A DNA stretch of 21,937 bases from Pleurobrachia bachei (lineage: Eukaryota > Ctenophora > Tentaculata > Cydippida > Pleurobrachiidae), in NCBI GenBank assembly GCA_000695325.1, contig AVPN01000085.1, forward strand, positions 86,505-108,441, in the 5' to 3' direction. The notes under the pieces were generated by a model. It was not told the origin of the DNA. It saw nothing but the letters and a program-made list of their open reading frames with translations, and searched no databases. Position 1 is the first letter of the stretch, and each line of letters starts with the position of its first letter. The position numbers and the translations under genes were made by a program. Shown in pieces: positions 1 to 9,803 of this stretch.

Positions 1-38
<38 letters not shown>
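1..38. repeat. (CT)n microsatellite at the left edge
   Basis: An uninterrupted CT run from base 1, followed by ttatctatctag. It may extend beyond the window and is in the intron of the minus gene. Confidence 0.95.
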
Positions 39-40
<2 letters not shown>

Positions 41-322
41 ATCTATCTAGCTCAGGGCAATTGCGCATGCATGCTATATTTGCCTTTGCCGTTAGTTCAA
101 CGCGTTAGAGGGCACCTCTCTCACTACAAAAAGGGGAGGGATCAATGACACGATCAGTCAGAGACCGAATAGATAAAAGGGAGAGAGAGGATAGCCGAAA
201 AGGATGAAGGCAGAGAAAAATATTGAACATATAGAAAACGAAGTTACAAAGAGTTGGATTTTAACTTATATTTTAGAATCGAAGAAAATGAATGAAACCC
301 TTACACTAATCAAACAACCTAC

Positions 323-485
323 GTGTATCGGATAGATGGATAGGTCAAGAAGTAGAGCCTCTGTAGCATAAAGGGCTCTGACAGGACGACCCGGGAGGGA
401 TGGTGAGACGTTATCCCCATTACTCTTGCCCCGTGCCCTGGTTACCTCAACGTGCCACTGTGCCACCGCCCTCACCTCTTCTTCA
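323..485 (-). CDS. Minus gene exon 8 (last one visible)
   Basis: Acceptor aatgtttgcag (phase 2), donor tacac|GTAGGT (phase 0); 54 full codons. It encodes EEEVRAVAQWHVEVTRARGK, SNGDNVSPSLPGRPVRALYA and TEALLLDLSIYPIH. No stop codon occurs, so the gene continues in a further exon left of the window. The remaining 322 bases to the edge are read as intron. Confidence 0.62.
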
Positions 486-3400
486 CTGCAAACATTTGAT
501 ATGGTTGTTATAGTAACCAATGGTAACTAATGGTATCTAATGGTAACTAATGGTAACCGATATGGTACCATCTCAATTTCTTTGACCTACAACCACAAAC
601 AACGGATTGTACTTACAATTGCGTGACACTTGTTATCTTCAGCTCCACTGAAACCTGAACAGTGGTAGTTACTGTTCCAAAGTGACACTTTCTCTCACCA
701 TCCTCCACCTCCTCGCAGATCACTGAACCAAACTTCTGTACCACTGTCGCGTTCCGCGGCTTGTCCGACTTATCTGAGAAGTGGGAGGTGTAATAGTGAC
801 GATCATGGCAATAAATAAATCCATGCGAGTAGTGAAATAATATCTCGACAGCGGAATAATCTCAGAATAATCATGACACGAAGTAATAAACCCACATCAA
901 AGGGACTAACGACCTGGGATGATGTTTTGTGTGTGTTTCAGACCACACAATTCTCACTATTAGTAGTTGGTTAAGGGGATCGGGAGAGACTATAAGTATG
1001 AAACACGTGAATGATATGGAGGAAAGGAGAAACACTGAAATTAGAATTATTCAGGGCTACTAGAAAAAGCGATGATGGCGGGAGTTTGAAATAATCTAGA
1101 GAAGTAGCGTTAAATATTGAAAATGCTTAGACTAAAACAGAAATCTGTTCATTCTGGCGAAGAGTTGAATTTAAAATTCTCTTCTATTTTCTACTAACCG
1201 GTAGTAATATTGAAGTTGATCAGGGTACTTTGAGGATCCCTTTGATGTATCCGATTCAAAACCTCTTCTGCTCTGTTGGGAGTCCCCGCTAGCGTGTTCA
1301 GGTAATCGTCTAAACCCACTTCATCAGAGGCTGTTGGTCCGGCCCTCTTTATGAGGTTCCACTGCCAGGGCGTTGTTATATCCGCTGTGGGGTAGATAGA
1401 TGGGGAGAAGTATCATGGGGCTGTGGGGTAGATATATGTGAGGAGTAGTATCATGGGCGGAGAAAGGAGGGATTATCATGGGGGTGGGGGTAGAACAAAG
1501 GGTTTGTATAGGGGATAATAGACAGAGAGATGTAACCTCCGGTTACAATTAACTTTGATACCTTCGATATAAAAAGCGTTGGGTCCAGACAGAGGAAAGT
1601 ATAACTCCCTTTCCGAGTTCTCAGGAGTGAACGTGATGTTAAGTTGGTAGTCCGCTGTCAATAAAACACCCTCCTGAAAAACGGTTACCATGGTAACTAA
1701 AACAACATGTAACACGGTTACCATGGTAACTATAACAACTGGTACCACGGTTACCCTGGTTCTACCCAACATTCTACCACATTTAATGGATCATTCACCT
1801 TTTTGTCGAGAAATTCAAAGAGGCGCGTTGTTGTGGCAACGGCTGTCACCACACCTTTAGCATCGTCAAAGTGTCCAGTCGCGGTGGAGGATGCTTTACT
1901 GTTGACCAGGATGCTGGAGGATACACTCCAAACTAGGACGGTAGTTCCCTCCATGACCAAGTTAACACACTCCATGACATCAAAAAATGGGAGTTGAGAG
2001 TAACACGCTGGCTGAGGTGGGGGGAGGCGTGTTAAATAATTGCCATGGAAACTATACTTACGACTTGTTGCGGAAAAAACGTACGACATAAATGAATAGC
2101 TAAAAATGTGTGTACGTGATTGAGGAGGTGAGAGATGATTAGCAAGATTGAATTATGCCACATATTTATGAGATTTTAATCATAATTAATCCAAGCAATA
2201 CCAACATTCCATATTCGCATATTTAATCTAGATTTAATGTCAGTGTCACATAGTGAACTGTAGCTGTAGGCGTGTCTGTGAATTGTCAGAAAATCTTTTG
2301 TTTCAAATCATTTCGGCCAAATTGACCGAAGATGAACTTATTCACGGGTGGAATATCAATAAAGACATATATTCGCGGCGTGAATCACCGTAATTGTTAC
2401 CTTGATCCGGATGTATGTATGGAAGAGTGTCTTCTTATAGGTAAAGGTGTTGGGAGTGTATTGGACACTACTGTTCATACATACGTCAACTTGTTCTAGT
2501 TTTGCTGAAAATAAGATTGGGTAACTGGTGGAAAAGTAGCTGAAACACCACTACCGTTGCTGAGGTACCATTACCATTGCTATGGTACCAGTACCGTTGC
2601 TATGGTACTGCAGTACCGTTACTTTGGCAACAGTACTGTTGCTATGGCAACAGTACCGTTGCAATGGTACCAGTACCGTTACTATGTTACCAGAACCGTT
2701 GCTATGGCACCAGAACCGTTGCAATGGTACCATTATCGTTGCCATGGCACCGAATTACCGTTACTATGGTACATACCATGTGATGATTTCACGATACTCT
2801 TATTGTACTGAACACCCTCGATTAGTTCGGGCGCTCTTAGTCGCAGAGCCCAATCAAATATTGATTTGTCCTGTGCCAGATCAGTTTCTATGTACGCTAG
2901 ATCTGAAGAGGTTGATTATTGTTAATAGTATCAGTTAATTATAAATGCAACTTCTGGTTGTAAAAATTAGTATTTCTGAAGCCCTCCGAATTCCGGAAGA
3001 GACATTGTTTTGAGACATGAGAGTACCTGTATTTGAAGTGACCAGATCCTCGACATTTTGCTTGTAAAAGTAGGGCAGATTAGAGCAAAACTCGCTTGTT
3101 TCTGTCTCCGAGTCGGAATAGGACATTTCACCGAGTCTAGAAAACATCTTGTTGATTACTGAGGGAGAAAGAGAAATATCAGAAAGATGGGGGACATATA
3201 TAAGGATTGAGGAAGAGAGAGAGACTGGATAGAAATAAGAAAGAGAAAGCTGAGAGGGAAAAAGAAAGATAGGAATGAACGTCACAGTGCTGTTTAGACC
3301 TTTAAAACTGTCTAGACGGAGACAGACACAAGATGTGTCAAGTGAGGTAGAAAGATGAGTTCGTGTATGACAAGTTGGATCAGAGTTATTATACGGAATA

Positions 3401-6400
3401 GAGAGAGAGAGAAAGAGAAAAGGAGAAAGATATAGAGAGGGAGAAGGAGAAAGATAGAGATAAATAGGGAGAATGACACGAAATAGAGAAGGAGAGAAAG
3501 AGAGAAGGAAGATGTTGAGACAGCTATAGGACACAGTTGTTGTTGTGGTGTTTAAAGGTGTGACAATAAGTCAAAGGATGATACACGACCGCGCTCTTTC
3601 GGTTTCGTCTACCTCTATCTCTTTGAATCAGACTCGTCTACTAGACAATATGTCTTATTCTATCCGTCTATCATAATCAGTCCTATCTTACAGCTTCTCT
3701 ATCAATCTTTCTAGCCCCACCCAATACTATTCCTATCTATTTCTCACAGATTCTGACCCTGTAAGAAACCGTTGATCATTAGTGATACTTTTATAATTTG
3801 GTCACCTGGTTACAGGCTAGGTTCATTGGTCATTGATAAGATAATACACCAGTCTTTTGTCCTGAGAAGCGGAAGACTTAAAAGACTATGACCGCCAAAT
3901 CATTCTTGACTCGAGTTCCTTTTGACTCCCGACTTCCTCTTTCTAAATTCTAAATCTTCTCCCCCTTTTATGATTCAGTCTAGACAGGGTGTTTTAAATG
4001 CTTTTCTGTTTTGTGAGGATTTGCCATTTAGAAAACACGTTTAATAGTGGGCAGTGGCATGTCTTTTTACGTGAATCCTATTCATATATGTACAAACTTG
4101 CAACTTCCCGGGGCGGGGGGGGGGGCAGAGTACCCTAAAGGATCAGTTTCTATGTACGCTAGATCTGAAGAGGTTGATTATTGTTAATAGTATCAGTTAA
4201 TTATAAATGCAACTTCTGGTTGTAAAAATTAGTATTTCTGAAGCCCTCCGAATTCCGGAAGAGACATTGTTTTGAGACATGAGAGTACCTGTATTTGAAG
4301 TGACCAGATCCTCGACATTTTGCTTGTAAAAGTAGGGCAGATTAGAGCAAAACTCGCTTGTTTCTGTCTCCGAGTCGGAATAGGACATTTCACCGAGTCT
4401 AGAAAACATCTTGTTGATTACTGAGGGAGAAAGAGAAATATCAGAAAGATGGGGGACATATATAAGGATTGAGGAAGAGAGAGAGACTGGATAGAAATAA
4501 GAAAGAGAAAGCTGAGAGGGAAAAAGAAAGATAGGAATGAACGTCACAGTGCTGTTTAGACCTTTAAAACTGTCTAGACGGAGACAGACACAAGATGTGT
4601 CAAGTGAGGTAGAAAGATGAGTTCGTGTATGACAAGTTGGATCAGAGTTATTATACGGAATAGAGAGAGAGAGAAAGAGAAAAGGAGAAAGATATAGAGA
4701 GGGAGAAGGAGAAAGATAGAGATAAATAGGGAGAATGACACGAAATAGAGAAGGAGAGAAAGAGAGAAGGAAGATGTTGAGACAGCTATAGGACACAGTT
4801 GTTGTTGTGGTGTTTAAAGGTGTGACAATAAGTCAAAGGATGATACACGACCGCGCTCTTTCGGTTTCGTCTACCTCTATCTCTTTGAATCAGACTCGTC
4901 TACTAGACAATATGTCTTATTCTATCCGTCTATCATAATCAGTCCTATCTTACAGCTTCTCTATCAATCTTTCTAGCCCCACCCAATACTATTCCTATCT
5001 ATTTCTCACAGATTCTGACCCTGTAAGAAACCGTTGATCATTAGTGATACTTTTATAATTTGGTCACCTGGTTACAGGCTAGGTTCATTGGTCATTGATA
5101 AGATAATACACCAGTCTTTTGTCCTGAGAAGCGGAAGACTTAAAAGACTATGACCGCCAAATCATTCTTGACTCGAGTTCCTTTTGACTCCCGACTTCCT
5201 CTTTCTAAATTCTAAATCTTCTCCCCCTTTTATGATTCAGTCTAGACAGGGTGTTTTAAATGCTTTTCTGTTTTGTGAGGATTTGCCATTTAGAAAACAC
5301 GTTTAATAGTGGGCAGTGGCATGTCTTTTTACGTGAATCCTATTCATATATGTACAAACTTGCAACTTCCCGGGGCGGGGGGGGGGCAGAGTACCCTAAA
5401 GAGTGAGTTTTATGTTCGGGGAGTTCTATGAGAGTTTTTCATACCTGCAGAGCGTGACTGAAAACCAATGATCCAGAATCCAAACTCATCGACGGGAACG
5501 AATGATTCCACTTCCAACATGGCAAGAGATTCCTGGAGATCAACACTCCACACACTCACCTGGGGGAAACAAATGGGATATATTGAGGCGGTCGGGGTGT
5601 TGGGATATTGAGACGGTTGGGGACTGGGAAACAGGGGATATATTGAGATGCGGGTGCTAAATGAGGGTATTGGGATATTGAGACGTCGGGACGGGTTGTT
5701 GGATGGGGTACTGTTAGTTGGGACCGGGGAGGGATAATCATACATGAGAATTGATTGGGGGGGGTTAAAATTTAGGGCAATATGGCAAAGTTGGATATAA
5801 CATCAGACTGTCGCATGCTGTATATAAATCCCTGTATTTTCTACAACTGCTGCTGTCTGAGGATATAGTAACTACTATAATTAGACATCCGACAACATAG
5901 TATTTCTTTCGTATGTTCCTGATTTTTCATAACAGCTCCCTTCTCTCTTCCTTTCTTCACTGTATCTATACGGCTCTCTCTGTAGCCTCTCTCTATCTAT
6001 CTATCTCCTCCTTCCCCTCTAATTCCTCCGTATCTCTCGAAGCTATAACTTAACAGTATCACAGGGTGCCGCCAATTGATCAAGCCAATATGTTCAATTG
6101 ACTGTGAAGAGGAACACCTTACTACATTGTTACTCAGTAAAGTTACTCAGTATAAATGTTTGATCTGTGCTTGTTAAAGTTATAGTTATACTGAGGGGGT
6201 TATATTAATATATTAGCTCCGAATCTGCTAACATTATATTGTTTTAGTCGTATTTGATCTTGCCTTGCTCGACCCTCTTTCTCTGTTGGTTTGAACGAAA
6301 CAACATTAGACCTACCCGGGAGAAGGCAAGAGATGGTCTGTCCACAGCCAGTGTAATAGGTGCATTGGCATCATAGAACACAAAGTTAGAGGCGTTCGAT

Positions 6401-6456
6401 TCACCCCTCACTGCATACAGTGACAATAGAGCAACGAGAAACAAAGCAAAGCACAT
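323..6456 (-). CDS. Unidentified secreted or membrane-ectodomain protein, multi-exon, partial at left edge
   Basis: Nine minus-strand exons join through GT-AG introns with matching phase: 6456-6316, 5559-5445, 4420-4289, 3158-3027, 2007-1799, 1673-1562, 1384-1199, 773-617 and 485-323. They give 449 codons with no stop; the gene continues left of base 1. The product starts with a signal peptide and carries sequons such as NAS, QLNITF, FNITT and RNATV plus scattered cysteines, so at least this part is extracellular or lumenal. Strand-like alternation of hydrophobic residues suggests beta-sandwich domains. I do not recognise the family and see no TM segment in the part available. Exon choice rests on phase and consensus sites seen by eye. 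Confidence 0.7.
506..567. repeat. 10-bp tandem repeat (taatggtaac-type)
   Basis: Units such as caatggtaac, taatggtatc, taatggtaac and taatggtaac follow each other between exons 7 and 8 of the minus gene. Motif content is related to the palindromes at 1684-1730. Confidence 0.8.
617..773 (-). CDS. Minus gene exon 7
   Basis: Acceptor cacttctcag (phase 1), donor caatt|GTAAGT (phase 2); 51 full codons. It encodes KSDKPRNATVVQKFGSVICE, EVEDGERKCHFGTVTTTVQV and SVELKITSVTQ. Two cysteines ten residues apart and an N-glycosylation sequon (RNATV) fit an extracellular domain. The donor matches the consensus well. Confidence 0.62.
1199..1384 (-). CDS. Minus gene exon 6
   Basis: Acceptor tctaccccacag (phase 1), donor accg|GTTAGT (phase 1); 61 full codons with no stop. 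It encodes DITTPWQWNLIKRAGPTASD, EVGLDDYLNTLAGTPNRAEE and VLNRIHQRDPQSTLINFNIT. A second acceptor-like ccccacag lies 32 bases upstream in a repeat of the same pyrimidine tract. The frame is too short between stops to stand out alone; phase matching on both sides supports it. Confidence 0.6.
1562..1673 (-). CDS. Minus gene exon 5
   Basis: Acceptor gtttttcag, donor tcgaag|GTATCA; phase 0 in, phase 1 out, 37 codons. It encodes EGVLLTADYQLNITFTPENS and ERELYFPLSGPNAFYIE, with an N-glycosylation sequon in QLNITF. The upstream intron contains perfect GTTACCATGGTAAC palindromes. Confidence 0.65.
1684..1730. promoter_or_regulatory. Two perfect GTTACCATGGTAAC palindromes (RFX X-box-like)
   Basis: Perfect 14-bp palindromes at 1684-1697 and 1717-1730 match the published X-box form GTNRCC(N0-3)RGYAAC bound by RFX factors. 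A partial third (gttaccctggtt) starts at 1750. They sit in the intron 5' of exon 5 and not in a promoter, so a repeat origin is equally possible. Confidence 0.35.
1799..2007 (-). CDS. Minus gene exon 4
   Basis: Acceptor cacctcagccag (phase 1), donor aaaaag|GTGAAT (phase 0); 69 full codons. It encodes CYSQLPFFDVMECVNLVMEG, a beta-like stretch (TTVLVWSVSSSILVNSKASS), HFDDAKGVVTAVATTTRLFE and FLDKK. The use of the second AG in ctcagccag is required for the frame to match exon 3. Confidence 0.65.
2008..2878. other. Intron between minus-gene exons 4 and 3b
   Basis: No further exon seen. It contains AT-rich sequence and the 20-bp minisatellite at 2551-2770. Confidence 0.6.
2551..2770. repeat. 20-bp minisatellite (about 11 diverged units)
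   Basis: Unit agtaccgttgctatggtacc repeats with substitutions and one 3-base insertion through the intron between minus-gene exons 3b and 4. Several units contain GTTGCTATGGCAAC-like cores (2618-2631 and 2638-2651). All-frame openness of this stretch is a by-product of the repeat and is not coding. Confidence 0.9.
3027..3158 (-). CDS. Minus gene exon 3b (second identical exon)
   Basis: Sequence, acceptor and donor are the same as exon 3a, offset by 1262 bases. A 3a-3b splice would complete a Val codon and repeat the same 44 residues in tandem; a 3a or 3b single inclusion would give the ancestral form. If the duplication is an assembly error, only one of these exons is real. Confidence 0.58.
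4289..4420 (-). CDS. Minus gene exon 3a (first of two identical exons)
   Basis: Acceptor ttctctttctccctcag, donor atacag|GTACTC; phase 1 on both sides, 132 bases. It encodes INKMFSRLGEMSYSDSETE, then TSEFCSNLPYFYKQNVEDLV. It lies in the upstream copy (for the minus strand) of the 1.26-kb tandem duplication. Because the exon is phase-symmetric, inclusion of one or both copies keeps the frame. The donor is weak beyond GTA. Confidence 0.6.
5445..5559 (-). CDS. Minus gene exon 2
   Basis: Acceptor tttcccccag, donor ctgcag|GTATGA; phase 0 in, phase 1 out, 38 codons. It encodes VSVWSVDLQESLAMLEVESF followed by VPVDEFGFWIIGFQSRSA, an alternating hydrophobic pattern typical of beta strands. It continues exon 1 directly. 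Confidence 0.65.
5560..6315. other. Intron between minus-gene exons 1 and 2
   Basis: It holds imperfect repeats of ttgggatattgagacg (about 5580-5700), a ctatctat run near 5990 and AT-rich sequence. The open frames on the minus strand at 5556-5745 stem from the repeat. Confidence 0.55.
6316..6456 (-). CDS. Minus gene exon 1: start codon and signal peptide
   Basis: The ATG at 6456 begins MCFALFLVALLSLYAVRG, a classic signal peptide with a short n-region, a hydrophobic core and a likely cleavage after the small residues near AVRG/ES. It is followed by NASNFVFYDANAPITLAVD. I end the exon at ccgg|GTAGGT (6315, phase 0) because it joins exon 2 in phase; the open frame itself continues to 6244. Confidence 0.7.
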
Positions 6457-6593
6457 GACGGAATGATCTGTGTGTAGATCTTATCAACATGTACTTGTGT
6501 GTTATCTATCTCCCCGAGATATGTGAGAGGTTTAGTGGGTGATCTAGAGAGGGCGAGTTGTGATGTGAGACGTACTAGGAGTTTCACTTTTAC

Positions 6594-6606
6594 TCCTTAT
6601 ATATAT
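6594..6606 (-). promoter_or_regulatory. Possible TATA box of the minus gene
   Basis: On the minus strand this reads gaatatatataaggag, a TATA-like element about 140 bases upstream of the signal-peptide ATG at 6456. A start site about 30 bases downstream would leave a 5' leader of roughly 110 bases. AT-rich words are common here, so this is a position-based suggestion. Confidence 0.3.
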
Positions 6607-6723
6607 TCCCTCTCTGTTTCTCTATCCCTTTCTCTCTGTTTCTCTATCCCTCTCTCTCTGTCTCTCTATTCCTCTCTCTCTGTCTCTCTGTCCCTCCCTC
6701 TCTGTCTCTCCCTCCTTCTCTGA
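6606..6723. repeat. Imperfect CT-rich tract upstream of the minus gene
   Basis: Repeated ctctctgtctctctatccct units. It lies 150-270 bases upstream of the minus-gene ATG, so GA-rich on the sense strand, and may form part of its promoter. Confidence 0.85.
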
Positions 6724-8858
6724 ACTACCTTCATTAAGCAGCTGTTGGCGTGAATAATAATATTCGATCATGTTTAAATGAAGTACGATTCAAGCACGCG
6801 TTGTTCAATAATGCTGGCAGTACTAGAATATTATACTTTTACTACGAAGCTAATTTCCTCCATTATATGCACGTTATATTTCTCGGAATCAATTCTTCAT
6901 TATTTGCTTGCAGTTGTACGATCTGATCCGGGCCAGTTTACCATGGTATAGATCGAGTTAAAACACCCCCCCAAACACCCATCCTGCGTAATATGTAGTA
7001 AGGCGACTCAATGATCCCTCTCATATCTCAAGACCCCAAGTCCCCACCAAACAAGCTAAATTTACCTTGAATCAGCTCAATTTCGCTGGTAGTAGGTGCT
7101 TGGAACAGGGAACTCAATATTCTTCTAGAAGCTTCCCGCGGTCATTACTCATGTCGAATGTCGATCACGATGTCGCCAGCTATAATTCAGTCTAGTAGAT
7201 TCGTTTATATCTTCCTCTCTCCGCCACCGTGTATCTATCACACATCTGTTAGGGGGAACGTGATAAATTAGAAACTGCGGAGAAGTTTAGACCTGCATGT
7301 TACTTTCTAGCTCCCACATTTATATGAAATGTCTTTAGAATTTAGCTGAAATGCCGTCTTCTCGTTTCCCTCTTTACCTATTCGAAACTCGAAAATGCTG
7401 CCTTTTTTTGGTGCCGCAGCCACCTCTCTGCTTCGCGGGCTTCGTTTTCGCGCGCTACGCGCGCGAGTTGTAAGGGTGACTGCGTCACCAATGCCTTTTT
7501 AGAATTCCCGATTTCCATCTACCGCCCTGGTGTGCCCCAGCTCTACTCAGTACTCAACTCAGTACTCTACTCAGTATACCATTACCCCGCGACGACAGAC
7601 AGAAGACGATCTGGTGGTGATTCCGAAAGGATGATCCGACACTATGCTGTCTCGCCTGTTCGGTGAGACTTGGCTGTGTGACTGTTTACAGTCCCAGATG
7701 AGTGGTCCAAACCAAACCAAACCAAACCATTACCCCGCAGTAATTACACCCCGCCCTATAACAGTGGAACGTGCTATTGCAACTCCAAGTCAAGGGGAAT
7801 TATCGACGCGTTTACTAAACAGAAGAGTACAGGTGGATATAATTGAAAACATGCTATAGTAAGCCTGAAATTAGAAAGGAATGTGCTGAGAAGCGTGCAG
7901 GTCACACATTAATCAGTTATACTTCCACTGCATATGTTACAGGTAAATCTGTTCCTGTACTATAGCTCCCGCATCAGTTATTTGACTCTATGATTTACAA
8001 CATCTTAGTTTACAAATTGTTTAAGAAAGTGATTTTGTGTGTATGTGTTAGTTTAGCTTGCTATAAACCACTAAGACCTGTATTGTGGCTTTCAGCTAGC
8101 TCCCTCTCTCTCTACTGTAGTGGCTTTCCTATCTCTCTCACATTGTCTCTCCAGTAGAAAGACTGTTTAATTTATGGGGCGCCTATCGGCGCCCCTTCAA
8201 ATTGGTACAGACCACTAAAATACCACTTACGTAATCTGCAATTAAAAGTAAACAACATTCTTGTTTACAGTGCTGCTTGTAGTGGGATTACCGAAATCAG
8301 TAATGCAAAAGGCAACCTGGTGAAGGCCTTGGTCGGCCTTTACCCGGGTGGGGAAAATTAACGATCTGCCCACTTCCGTATTTATTCTGCCGCAAAGACC
8401 GAACGTTAGTTTTGCAACAGAGACGATTTACACACACCTACTCCGGAGGTAGCAAATCATAATAGCTACGGAGGAGGTAGCTATTATGATTTGATTAATG
8501 AACTATCAGTATCAATTGAAAACCGATCTGAATTCCAGAAATACTCTTTCGGCTTGAAAAAAGACAGAGACGAGAGGGTGGGAGGGAGAAATTGGTGGAG
8601 AGGGGAGAAAGAAATACAGAGAGAGCGCCTAATTATAATTGTTTTCTCTCAATTTTACATCTCTGACGACATCTCTCCCCAACTAGTCGTTTTGCAGTAT
8701 TTAGTAATTGCTACTGTTCTCTTTGTTATTGACTTTAATTTGTTGGGAACTTTTAAATTGTCAATATCCCGCCAAATGTAACAAACATGAAACTTGACTT
8801 GTTTGAACCATCTTAAAAACGACAAACTAGCTAATCTAACAATTTTGATATCAGGACC
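6724..8858. other. Intergenic region between the two divergent genes
   Basis: No convincing exon. It contains a GC-rich patch with cgcgcgctacgcgcgcg (about 7451-7470), a small tandem actcagtactc repeat (7541-7580), accaa pentamers (about 7710-7730), a short palindrome ggggcgcc-tatc-ggcgcccc (8176-8195) and the inverted repeat at 8453-8493. A 71-codon open frame at 7644-7859 shows no supporting splice logic. Confidence 0.5.
8453..8493. repeat. 17-bp-arm inverted repeat
   Basis: caaatcataatagctac (8453-8469) and its exact reverse complement (8477-8493) flank a 7-base loop ggaggag. It lies 366 bases upstream of candidate exon 1a. Confidence 0.9.
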
Positions 8859-8995
8859 ATGCCTACTAAAAAGACAGTCCGTTTTCCCGATAAGTTGTTG
8901 GCCGGCTTGGGGCCTGCTAGAAGGAACCGAGGGCCTGACCTTCTCCGGCCCCGGCCTATTCCTGGGGCACAAAGGGTCCGCCGAACTGGATCAAT
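8859..8995 (+). CDS. Candidate first coding exon 1a (basic, proline/arginine-rich)
   Basis: An ATG in good context (aggaccATGcc) opens a 45-codon frame that runs to a consensus donor (GTAAGTA) at 8996, ending in phase 2. The peptide begins MPTKKTVRFPDKLL and is rich in Arg, Pro and Gly, with no TM segment. The transcript may enter through an acceptor at 8854 (ttttgatatcag). The phase-2 end fits the acceptors at 11677 and 12312, giving an N-terminal extension of the transporter. Reading through the donor gives an immediate TAA stop. No homology is recognised. It could also be the start of an unrelated small gene. Confidence 0.45.
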
Positions 8996-9212
8996 GTAAG
9001 TACCTATGATCTTTTACCGGTCCCCTAGCTCCAAACTTGAATTTCAAGACATCATTGGCCTAATCATGAATTAATTGTTGAGTAAACAACAACTGGAAAG
9101 ATTTCCCATTCCAACAGCTGTTTCTTTCTCGAAAGAACTCTAGTCAAGTTTAACGTGTCATGCACTTTCAGTACTACGAGTTTTAACAGGGAGAAAGGAA
9201 GATGAAGAAAGA

Positions 9213-9247
<35 letters not shown>

Positions 9248-9585
9248 AGAGAGAGAGAGAGAAAGAAAGAGAGAGATAGAATAAGGAATAAGCTGTGAGC
9301 TGTCGCCTGTCACAGTGACTGATAGTTCGATACACTGACAGGGTTGTAATGCAGCATTAGTAAAAAGTTGTGACATTATTTTGGAACTAAATCGGTTTTA
9401 TTACCAATCAAGTAAACATAGCTGTATGTAGTATTAGTGAAGAGTATAATTTTCCAGCGAGACTACTAGGCGGGTAAGATAAAGAGGATAACATAATATT
9501 ATGTGAGCATGTCTGTTTGATTACATGTGTGAGTAACTACTGGCCAAGAGCTTGTTGAGAGAGATAGGGAGAGAGAGATAGGGGA

Positions 9586-9652
<67 letters not shown>

Positions 9653-9747
9653 GAGAGAGAGGGAGAGAGACCTCACGTGGAGATAGTTATTGACAGTAAT
9701 GGTCCAGGGATATTGTTAGGTGTTAATCCGGAATTTAGATCTCTCTC

Positions 9748-9803
<56 letters not shown>

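Larger units (their letters stand above)
2879..5401. repeat. 1.26-kb tandem duplication (two units, near-identical)
   Basis: Unit 1 (2879-4140) and unit 2 (4141-5401) begin with gatcagtttctatgtacg and end with agtaccctaaa. The only difference I found is a poly-G run of 11 versus 10. Each unit contains one exon of the minus gene with its flanking intron, plus a purine-rich stretch (about 3161-3520 and 4423-4782). Confidence 0.93.

Noticed and set aside
2551-2938. Several overlapping open frames on both strands
   Set aside because: They arise from the 20-bp minisatellite, which lacks stops in several frames; the protein is an obvious repeat of YRCYGT-type units with no splice or start support.
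2935-3534. A 199-codon minus-strand open frame, repeated at 4197-4796
   Set aside because: Most of it is translated purine/pyrimidine-rich intron (Ser/Leu/Pro repeats). Only the 132-base part bounded by a good acceptor and a GT donor fits the gene phase, so I kept just that exon.
7644-7859. A 71-codon plus-strand frame
   Set aside because: It includes an accaa pentamer run and its possible donor (cag|gtgg) is weak and in phase 0, which does not fit any downstream exon.
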